Shown here one piece after another: positions 16,559 to 22,831 of a stretch of 42,342 bases of DNA. Source of the DNA: JBGSUE01 sp041753515. Its GTDB lineage: Bacteria; Patescibacteriota; Microgenomatia; UBA10105; UBA927. How positions within the stretch are numbered: position 1 is the first letter of the stretch; each line of letters opens with the position of its first letter. The DNA is taken from assembly GCA_041753515.1 (NCBI GenBank), contig JBGSUE010000011.1, positions 1 through 42,342 of the forward strand, read 5' to 3'. The translations under genes and the position numbers were made by a program. A model generated the notes under the pieces. It had not been told where the DNA came from. It worked only from the letters and a program-made list of their open reading frames with translations, and did not search any database.

Positions 16559-17302
16559 TGTCATAATCTGCTGCGCAGTAAACTCAGGGAGCAACATCGG
16601 ATACAAATGGCCTTTTCCTTCAAACGTGTGAAGGGCTGCCTGCGGAATCTGTTGTTTCATGTGAACACCTTCATCCGGGGGAACCACGGAATCCTCACTC
16701 CCCCACAACAGATCTACGGGATTGCAGATTGTCCTGATATATTTTTCTACATTGAAGACCGGTCCATGCGCATAAAAATACTGCATATCCTCGGGATGAC
16801 ATACGAGAGTGGATACGAATGATGAGCTTGCCGATAAAACTTTTTTCAGATCTTTCACTGTTGGCTTTGTTTCCATAAACATTTTGACCTCATTTTTTAC
16901 TGCAAAAATGAGAGAATTTTTTTCCGTTATTCGGATTGCATGAATCGGCGCATCTATGGCGATAATCCGTGCATCAGGAAAATCGGAAGCCATCATCAAT
17001 GCCAATGTCCCACCAAATGAATGTCCGATGATTGTGTACGGATCAATGGATACGCCCTTTATAAATTCCAGGCATGCTCTCTTCAGTCTCACGATACCCC
17101 ACTCTTTTGGTATAGAAAAGGACCGGCCGTGTCCGGGGAGAACCGGTGCTATGACATGAAAATTTTCTGATAACTTCTTCAACAGTTCATGGTACGCAGT
17201 TGGAGTGGAAAAAGCGCCGTGAAGAAATAACAATGCTTTTCCTGAACCACCGTCAACATATGATATATTGCCGTATGGCGTTGTACTATTTTTCACATCC
17301 AT
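16550..17302 (-). CDS. Alpha/beta hydrolase
   Basis: 250 residues. LLFLHGAFSTP forms the oxyanion region, IIGHSFGGT carries nucleophile Ser95, WGSEDSVVP gives Asp204 and GKGHLYPM gives His232, a full catalytic triad. VLPGHGRS is another family mark. Substrate is unknown; esterases, lactonases and peptidases share this pattern. It begins three bases after the efp stop on the same strand, so it is very probably co-transcribed with efp. Confidence 0.88.
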   Translation of the reverse strand: MDVKNSTTPYGNISYVDGGSGKALLFLHGAFSTPTAYHELLKKLSENFHVIAPVLPGHGRSFSIPKEWGIVRLKRACLEFIKGVSIDPYTIIGHSFGGTLALMMASDFPDARIIAIDAPIHAIRITEKNSLIFAVKNEVKMFMETKPTVKDLKKVLSASSSFVSTLVCHPEDMQYFYAHGPVFNVEKYIRTICNPVDLLWGSEDSVVPPDEGVHMKQQIPQAALHTFEGKGHLYPMLLPEFTAQQIMTLL

Positions 17303-17305
17303 ATG

Positions 17306-17869
17306 TCAGGACCGTTCCAGATATGAGTTTGTTTCCGGATCAATGGCTATCTCGTCGCCTGTCTTTATAAAAAGAGGTACGGTCACCACCGCGCCGGTTT
17401 CCACAACGACGGTTTTTGTAGCCCCTGTGGCAGTATTTCCTTTTGCGCCCTCATCCGCTTCAGTCACTTTCAGCCGTACTTTTTTAGGAAGGCGCACGCC
17501 AATCGCCTTCTCTCCATATACCAATACTTGATATGTATCATTGGCTCGCATGTATTTATAAAAGTCACCAATCAGGTTTTTATCGACTCCGAGTTGTTCA
17601 TAGGAAAAATTATCCATGAATATATAGCTGTCCCCTTCTTCATACAGATACTGCATTTCGTGGGTTTCAACGGGAATTTCCTCGACAGACTCCCCTGCTT
17701 TGTAGGTAAACTCCTGAACGCGGCCCGATTTGACGGCTTTCAGCTTCGTGCGCACGAACGCACTCCCCTTGCCGGGATTGACATGTTGGAATTCCACAAT
17801 CTGGTGCGGTTCACTTTTAAACTCAATATATCCGCCCTTTTTAAACTGTGCTGTCGTAATTTTTCCCAT
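17306..17869 (-). CDS. efp: Translation elongation factor P
   Basis: 187 residues from the ATG at 17869; an upstream in-frame start would add an atypical MGFLFFET. Relieves ribosome stalling at proline stretches. The N-terminal KOW-like domain is followed by two OB-like domains, ending KTGDEIAIDPETNSYLERS. The loop reads VNPGKGSAFVRTKLK, placing Lys34 at exactly the position that E. coli EpmA modifies with beta-lysine. An epmA homologue is encoded on the opposite strand about 1.2 kb away. No Shine-Dalgarno is visible; the leader is a short hairpin and a U-rich tract. Confidence 0.96.
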   Translation of the reverse strand: MGKITTAQFKKGGYIEFKSEPHQIVEFQHVNPGKGSAFVRTKLKAVKSGRVQEFTYKAGESVEEIPVETHEMQYLYEEGDSYIFMDNFSYEQLGVDKNLIGDFYKYMRANDTYQVLVYGEKAIGVRLPKKVRLKVTEADEGAKGNTATGATKTVVVETGAVVTVPLFIKTGDEIAIDPETNSYLERS

Positions 17870-17871
17870 AG

Positions 17872-17935
17872 TTTCAAAAAATAAAAACCCCACTCTGGGG
17901 TAAAAAGATTATCTCATATTTTTCATTTCCGTCAA
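17872..17935 (-). promoter_or_regulatory. efp promoter and 5'-terminal terminator-like hairpin
   Basis: TTGACG (17935-17930), 16-base spacer, GATAAT (17913-17908). Transcription would begin near 17901. The first transcribed bases form hairpin ACCCC-AGAGT-GGGGT (about 17901-17887) followed by a U-rich tract up to the start codon. It may act as an attenuator or a 5' stabiliser. Confidence 0.6.
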
Positions 17936-17965
17936 ATAGCGGTATACTACGCTGTTCCTTAACAG

Positions 17966-18115
17966 GCGGTACGGATTTGATGAAGATTTTGTGACTGCGT
18001 TTGTGTACTGGATTTCACGGACGATGTATTTGCACATCTTCTTCTAGATATGACGGGATCCTTATTTCAATCACCGAGTGAGAAACCCAATCATCTCTTC
18101 TGTACCGCTTTTTTT
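17966..18115 (+). promoter_or_regulatory. Structured leader with terminator-like end before the radical SAM gene
   Basis: GCGGTAC (17966-17972) pairs with GTACCGC (18102-18108); two more flanking pairs extend it to nine. Seven T residues follow (18109-18115), then the ATG at 18121. Nested pairings such as GATGT/ACATC (18023-18038) lie in the long loop. A TATACT at 17943-17948 could start this leader. The arrangement resembles an attenuator or riboswitch expression platform; no known class is recognised. Confidence 0.4.
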
Positions 18116-18120
18116 AATGT

Positions 18121-19029
18121 ATGAAACCATCAATGGAACTACAATTTCAACGTGTATTGCGGCATCTGTATATCAATCCACTGGAAAAGTGTAATTTGCG
18201 ATGTGCAATTTGTTATACAAAAAAAACTTCTCCAGTATTATCTCAAGAGCAGATATTGAGTTTTATCGATACGTATCAATCCAGTCAGGAATTAGACACT
18301 ATTACCTTTTGCGGTGGTGAGGTATTCACTCTTCCATATTTCCCTCATCTGGTTAACACATTGACAGATAAAAAAATGTTTATTCAAATAATAACGAATG
18401 GGACAATAGATAGGCTCAGCGAGTTTGCCAATCCCAATTCCGTGAATCTTATTGTGTCTCTTGATGGGTTGCCCAAGTATCACGATCAAAATCGGGGGGC
18501 AGGAAATTTTGCTAAAAGCATGGCATTTTTACAGCTGGCTCACACGTCGGGATTCCATACGGAAATATTTTCTATAGTCACTCAAGAAAACTACCCATAT
18601 ATGGAAGAGTTCGAGACAGTATTACAGAAAAATATCAGACCGGACATTTCCGTTACGTATCATCCACGCAAACCTCCAGCGTATTTATCACATCATCCTG
18701 TTTCGAATATCTATGGAACAGTGAAGGGGTTTTCGTTTTTGAGTGCCCAACAGATGATCACACTCCTTGAGACAAAAAAGACATTTCCTCCGAAAAACCT
18801 TGGATGCTTTCAAATTGCCCTTGTTTCAAATGGTCTGGTGTATGGCTGTTGTGAAGGGCCGACGCCAATTGGTACTATGAATGACGATGTTCCGGTACTG
18901 ATCGAATCACTGCGAAAGAAAGTACGGGAGTGGGATGATTCAAAGTTTCATGATTCCTGTCTGGGATGCAGTTATCCGGGATTTCTGTGTGGAATGCATC
19001 AGTACTTTCAGCTCATAAAAACACCATGA
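18121..19029 (+). CDS. SPASM-like radical SAM protein linked to epmA
   Basis: 302 residues. C24-x3-C28-x2-C31 (EKCNLRCAIC) binds the 4Fe-4S cluster that cleaves S-adenosylmethionine. TFCGGEV (C64-E67) and LIVSLDG are core radical SAM motifs. C-terminal cysteines C229, C243, C244, C280, C283 and C290 suggest an auxiliary SPASM/Twitch-type cluster, as in peptide- and protein-modifying enzymes. It is not an EpmB/lysine 2,3-aminomutase: the cluster motif context and auxiliary cysteines differ, and no PLP-lysine segment is seen. Its TGA overlaps the epmA ATG. Inferred role: making or altering the group attached to EF-P; unproven. Confidence 0.85.
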   Translation: MKPSMELQFQRVLRHLYINPLEKCNLRCAICYTKKTSPVLSQEQILSFIDTYQSSQELDTITFCGGEVFTLPYFPHLVNTLTDKKMFIQIITNGTIDRLSEFANPNSVNLIVSLDGLPKYHDQNRGAGNFAKSMAFLQLAHTSGFHTEIFSIVTQENYPYMEEFETVLQKNIRPDISVTYHPRKPPAYLSHHPVSNIYGTVKGFSFLSAQQMITLLETKKTFPPKNLGCFQIALVSNGLVYGCCEGPTPIGTMNDDVPVLIESLRKKVREWDDSKFHDSCLGCSYPGFLCGMHQYFQLIKTP

Positions 19030-19958
19030 ATGAACACGGAATATTTGATCGTCAGCGAATAATTCGGCAACTCCGGAGCGAACTGGAAACGCGCGGGTAT
19101 CAGGAGGTGACTGTGCCGATCCTGTCCCCTGCAATTCCACTTGAACCGACAATCCATCCGTTTGTCACTGACTGGATAACTTCCGTGACGCAAAAACAGT
19201 TTTTTCTGGCAACCTCGCCCGAGGCGGGTTTAAAAAAACTTCTTCCTCATACGATGAACAACCTGTTTGCGATCTCGCCAACGTTTCGTAATATAGAAAA
19301 TTCAGGAGAATTCCATACTCCGGAATTTCTGATGGCAGAGTGGTATCGGCATAACGCAGACTATCTGGACATGATGACAGAAACTCAAACGGTTATTCAG
19401 GCAATAGGAGATTTTGGAGTGACTGGTGCGTGGCCCCGATATACGATGTCCCAATTATGGAAAACATATACCGGTATTTCTCTCGTAAACGTCATTGAAG
19501 ACTCATCAATGCGTATATTTTGCCAAAAGAAAGGATTCCTGGTAGAAAATTCAACCTGGGAACAACTGTTTCATCAGATATTTCTGAACGACATTGAACC
19601 AAATATTGGGAAAGCACCCTGTTTTATAACAGATTATCCCAAACGGATCTCCCCTTTGTGCGCCACTATCGAGGAAAAACCTTATCTTGCACAGCGGTTT
19701 GAGATCTATATCAATGGAATAGAGATTGCCAACGGCAATACGGAAAATTTGAACAGTGACGAAATCCATCAGTCGTTTCTGGAGGAACAGAAATTTCGCA
19801 AAACTAAAAATTTACCAAAGACGAATATAGATCATCATTTTATTGACGCAATAAAGAATATTTCAACCAAAAAATTAGCCGGTGTCGGCCTCGGAGTTGA
19901 CCGGTTAGCCATGCTGGTTCTTGACCAGTCTGATCTGTCAGCCTTTTCCCTTTTTTGA
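19026..19958 (+). CDS. epmA: EF-P--lysine ligase EpmA (GenX/PoxA), class II LysRS paralogue
   Basis: 310 residues, the catalytic core of a class II lysyl-tRNA synthetase without the anticodon-binding domain. FRNIENSGEFHTPEFLMAEW (motif 2), IEPNIGKAPCFITDYP, RFEIYINGIEIANG and GVGLGVDRLAML (motif 3) align residue by residue with E. coli EpmA from memory. The position equivalent to E. coli Ala298 is Gly288, as in LysRS, where it relates to alpha- versus beta-lysine choice. The start at 19026 gives an ATGA overlap with the radical SAM gene. Its 3' end overlaps the convergent DUF5652 gene by 21 bases. Confidence 0.93.
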   Translation: MNEHGIFDRQRIIRQLRSELETRGYQEVTVPILSPAIPLEPTIHPFVTDWITSVTQKQFFLATSPEAGLKKLLPHTMNNLFAISPTFRNIENSGEFHTPEFLMAEWYRHNADYLDMMTETQTVIQAIGDFGVTGAWPRYTMSQLWKTYTGISLVNVIEDSSMRIFCQKKGFLVENSTWEQLFHQIFLNDIEPNIGKAPCFITDYPKRISPLCATIEEKPYLAQRFEIYINGIEIANGNTENLNSDEIHQSFLEEQKFRKTKNLPKTNIDHHFIDAIKNISTKKLAGVGLGVDRLAMLVLDQSDLSAFSLF

Positions 19959-20186
19959 TTTTGCACTTTCAGATTTTGAAAATAGTTTTACAACCAGCGC
20001 CAGATAGATGATTTCCAAAATGCCTGCGGTATTGATAAACATAAGCGCAAGAAACCACCATTTTTCATTCCTGCGAGCACTCTGCCAAAGTGCAATCGCT
20101 TTCCAAAGCGCAGACCACACAACTATGATAATAATCCATGGACTATTCATCACAGTAAGTGAGTCAAATACAGATTCGTTCATCAT
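19938..20186 (-). CDS. DUF5652-like small membrane protein
   Basis: 82 residues with two hydrophobic helices: SPWIIIIVVWSALWKAIALW and WFLALMFINTAGILEIIYLALV. The Trp-rich first helix, the WxSARR loop and the NTAGILEIIYL ending match the short DUF5652 pattern I associate with CPR genomes. Function is unknown. A basic Ser/Lys tail is probably cytoplasmic. It directly follows the cyclophilin gene and two adjacent ATG codons (20186 and 20183) could serve as start. Confidence 0.75.
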   Translation of the reverse strand: MMNESVFDSLTVMNSPWIIIIVVWSALWKAIALWQSARRNEKWWFLALMFINTAGILEIIYLALVVKLFSKSESAKSKKGKG

Positions 20187-20189
20187 ACA

Positions 20190-20864
20190 TCAGCTTTCTT
20201 CAATGGATATTGACCGCAGTATAACCGGTACTTGTGGCCGGGACATCTCTCCCCTTCCGTTATCTTGCACATCTGTTGATGCTAGTGCGTCCAGAGTTTT
20301 CAGACTTTCAGTGTCGTTTGGATCAATTGCTCCAAAAATCACATAACTTTTTTCCAATTGATAATCCTTATGCATAATAAAAAACTGGCTCCCATTCGTA
20401 TTCGGGCCGGAGTTTGCCATAGCTAAGGTACCTCGGATGTACTCTTTCGTAATCGGCTCGTCATTAAACCTGTACCCGGGGCTGCCGGTACCACTTCCCG
20501 TCGGATCCCCGCCCTGGACCATAAAATCCTTCATAATACGGTGAAATACCGTGCCATCATAATATCCGTCACGTGCTAAAAATACAAAGTTATTCACCGT
20601 TACCGGCGTTTCTTTTGCATCAAGCACCACCCTCATACGTCCTTTATCCGTCGTCATTATTGCAGTATATGTTTTGGTAGAATCAATTGTCATGTCTGGC
20701 GGTTTTGAATACATAGGATTCTCCTCTCGTTTTTCTCCTGATTTTTGCGGATCCGTACCGGTATTTTTCATGTCGCTCAGGCTTTCTGTCGTCGATGATG
20801 ACAGCATATACACCCCCCCGCCAAGAAGCGCAAAGGTCATCAGAATGATGATGTATTTTCCCAT
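20190..20864 (-). CDS. Cyclophilin-type peptidyl-prolyl isomerase, membrane-anchored
   Basis: 224 residues from the ATG at 20864, two bases after the stop of the upstream foldase gene. Residues 2-22 form a signal anchor. The cyclophilin domain (about 62-220) has the active-site stretch FHRIMKDFMVQGGDPTGSG, then GTLAMANSGPNTNGSQFFI, the most diagnostic part of the family. Catalyses proline cis-trans isomerisation outside the membrane. Co-transcribed with the SurA-N-like gene, giving a two-enzyme foldase operon with DUF5652. Confidence 0.93.
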   Translation of the reverse strand: MGKYIIILMTFALLGGGVYMLSSSTTESLSDMKNTGTDPQKSGEKREENPMYSKPPDMTIDSTKTYTAIMTTDKGRMRVVLDAKETPVTVNNFVFLARDGYYDGTVFHRIMKDFMVQGGDPTGSGTGSPGYRFNDEPITKEYIRGTLAMANSGPNTNGSQFFIMHKDYQLEKSYVIFGAIDPNDTESLKTLDALASTDVQDNGRGEMSRPQVPVILRSISIEES

Positions 20865-20866
20865 AT

Positions 20867-21544
20867 TTATTGCATGAAACGGTAAATCTGTGACCTGTCT
20901 TTCACATCCTGGATCCATTGTGTTACCTGTCCGCTCACGGTATTTTCAAGAAGCACATTTTTTGCCTGTTCTCGGTTCTGTGCACTGGACGTTGCCGTAA
21001 ACAGTGCGCTGTTGGTTGCAATATACATATCAAGGTCTTTGTCCGAAAAAACAACATCTTTGGACAGGATTTTTTCTATCATAATCTGCAGACTCATCTG
21101 ACGGTCAAATTCATCCCTCGTCATTCCCTGGAACGACAGGATATCATCGAGTGACACACCTTCACCAAATTTAGACGTCATCGCATCCGCCTTCCGGTCA
21201 ATCTCTTCCTGGTTTACTGTCACACCTTGCTTTAGCGCCTCCTGGCGTATCAGATCTTCCGTTATCATGCTTTCAAGCTGCTGTGCACCAAACCTGTCTG
21301 TCAATACTTTTGTGACGGACCAGGAAAATATCGGTTTACCGTTCACCATCGCGGCAACAAGATACCCTTTTCTCACCAGAAGTATGAATGCTATCAGAAC
21401 CAGCGTCAATATAAATCCGACCTTATTTGACGGTCTTTTATGTATACGAATGTCTGGCTGTACTTCAGGCATCTTCACCGCTTCTATGGCAGCAGTTTCT
21501 GTTTTTATACGTTTGGCAGTGGATTTTTTCAATTTCTTATTCAT
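20867..21544 (-). CDS. SurA-N-like membrane-anchored chaperone
   Basis: 225 residues from the ATG at 21544, which has a -10 hexamer seven bases upstream. A basic cytoplasmic N-terminus (residues 1-55) precedes one helix (KVGFILTLVLIAFILLV). The outer part, VNGKPIFSWSVTKVLTDRFGAQQLESMITEDLIRQEALKQGV and KFGEGVSLDDILSFQGMTRDEFDRQM, resembles the SurA/PrsA N-terminal chaperone domain. No parvulin catalytic domain is present, so it is probably a holdase working with the cyclophilin next door. Confidence 0.82.
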   Translation of the reverse strand: MNKKLKKSTAKRIKTETAAIEAVKMPEVQPDIRIHKRPSNKVGFILTLVLIAFILLVRKGYLVAAMVNGKPIFSWSVTKVLTDRFGAQQLESMITEDLIRQEALKQGVTVNQEEIDRKADAMTSKFGEGVSLDDILSFQGMTRDEFDRQMSLQIMIEKILSKDVVFSDKDLDMYIATNSALFTATSSAQNREQAKNVLLENTVSGQVTQWIQDVKDRSQIYRFMQ

Positions 21545-21551
21545 GCCTCTG

Positions 21552-21581
21552 AGGATACCACGTGAGACACGGTATTGACAA
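21552..21581 (-). promoter_or_regulatory. Predicted leaderless promoter of the foldase operon
   Basis: TTGTCA (21581-21576), 18-base spacer ending in extended TGG, TATCCT (21557-21552), seven bases to the ATG at 21544. Confidence 0.5.
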
Positions 21582-21610
21582 GTCAATGTGCTATACTACC
21601 GGCAAACCAT

Positions 21611-22147
21611 ATGAAAAATTTCTTACCATTATTTCCGCACTTTTCCCGATTATTCTCCGCAAACATATTATTTTCTTTGTTCGTCCATAGCATGACATGC
21701 CTATTCATTACACTGCTCGTTGTCAATATTATCTCATGGAGACAATCTACAACACGTTCCCCTGTTCCTGCGATCCTTTCCATATTACACAACCCGAAAA
21801 ACAATAATGCGCATAAAGATCTTGCATATATATACTGGACCATCGGGAAAAAAGATGAGGCCGGCAGGGAACTTTCTCTTATTGAGAAAAATAGTACTTC
21901 ACTTCCCACAGGAGACGTTCTGGGAGCATGGGAAAAAAATGATAATGACTTACTGCGGACATACATATTCTGGAAAACAGTCGCTGACGATAAACCTGAC
22001 TATCTGCCGGCACAGCTTGCAGCTGCAGCGTATGCACGCGCACTCGGGAAAAAGGACATTGCGTCAGCCTATATTATGAAAGCGGTTTCTCTTGATGTAT
22101 CACATCCTGAACTAGTATCATTCCGCACCCGAGAGATCCACCAATAA
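21611..22147 (+). CDS. Membrane-anchored TPR-like protein
   Basis: 178 residues from ATG 21611. One hydrophobic segment near residues 18-45 (ILFSLFVHSMTCLFITLLVVNIISW) anchors it. The remainder shows helical repeats resembling tetratricopeptides: HKDLAYIYWTIGKKDEAGREL and LAAAAYARALGKKDIASAYIMKAVSLD. Such repeats mediate protein contacts; the partner is unknown. A TGC-TATACT element lies 13 bases upstream. It converges directly on bL25 with no intergenic gap. Confidence 0.7.
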   Translation: MKNFLPLFPHFSRLFSANILFSLFVHSMTCLFITLLVVNIISWRQSTTRSPVPAILSILHNPKNNNAHKDLAYIYWTIGKKDEAGRELSLIEKNSTSLPTGDVLGAWEKNDNDLLRTYIFWKTVADDKPDYLPAQLAAAAYARALGKKDIASAYIMKAVSLDVSHPELVSFRTREIHQ

Positions 22148-22807
22148 TTACCCTTCTTTTGCTCCTTCATCCTCGGTTTTTGGAGCCTCTGATTCTTTGC
22201 TTTCTGCTGACTCTTGCACGGGAGCGGATTCCGGTTTTGGTTCTTCTTTCTCAACGACAATCGCTGAAACCTGGACGACTGTCTGGGTTTTATCCGATAA
22301 TACCATTATTGATGGGGGCGTATGCAGAGCAGATACCGGTATTTCATCACCGGGTGCAGAAAGATTGCTGACATCTGCGTCAATATGATCAGGGATATCA
22401 TTTGGTAATGCCTCAATTTCCAATTCCTGTAAAACCTGCAAGACTACACCGGTTTTCTCTCTGGAAGCCGGCGCCTCTCCAACGATGATAATCGGAATAG
22501 TTGTTTTTACTTTTTGTTTCAAATCCACCTGAAAAAATTCGACGTGGAGTATGGACTCGTTTACCGCATGTCTTTGTATATGATGGATAAGTACAGGCAC
22601 TTCATTATCTCCAACAGCTACATGAATAACGCTCGTCCTCCCGGCCTTATTATAGACTTCAAAAAAATCCTTTTCCTGTATTGAGAGACTTCTGCTTTTT
22701 ATATTTCTGCCGTACACGGTTGCAGGAATGATGCTCTTTTTTCTCAATTGTTTTACTTTTCGGCCTGTCAGCGACCTTTTTTCTGCGGTAAGCTTTACAT
22801 GTTTCAT
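22148..22807 (-). CDS. rplY: Ribosomal protein bL25 (Ctc form)
   Basis: 219 residues from ATG 22807, which has a strong GGAGG site; an upstream in-frame start adds MRRIS. Binds 5S rRNA. The N-terminal L25 domain shows KLTAEKRSLTGRKVKQLRKKSIIPATVYGRNIKS, and the TL5-type C-terminal beta domain includes EIEALPNDIPDHIDADVSNL. An acidic Glu/Pro/Ala tail ends the protein. It follows the DUF4012 gene by about 25 bases on the same strand. Confidence 0.94.
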   Translation of the reverse strand: MKHVKLTAEKRSLTGRKVKQLRKKSIIPATVYGRNIKSRSLSIQEKDFFEVYNKAGRTSVIHVAVGDNEVPVLIHHIQRHAVNESILHVEFFQVDLKQKVKTTIPIIIVGEAPASREKTGVVLQVLQELEIEALPNDIPDHIDADVSNLSAPGDEIPVSALHTPPSIMVLSDKTQTVVQVSAIVVEKEEPKPESAPVQESAESKESEAPKTEDEGAKEG

Positions 22808-22831
22808 AGAGATCCTCCTCAAATGAATAAT

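Noticed and set aside
17942..18047. Short open frame reading NRRYGFDEDFVTAFVYW in the radical SAM leader
   Set aside because: No good start codon, no ribosome site, no recognised family. Better explained as leader sequence.
18121..19029. EpmB (lysine 2,3-aminomutase)
   Set aside because: No PLP-binding lysine region and the wrong cluster context. The C-terminal Cys pattern is SPASM-like.
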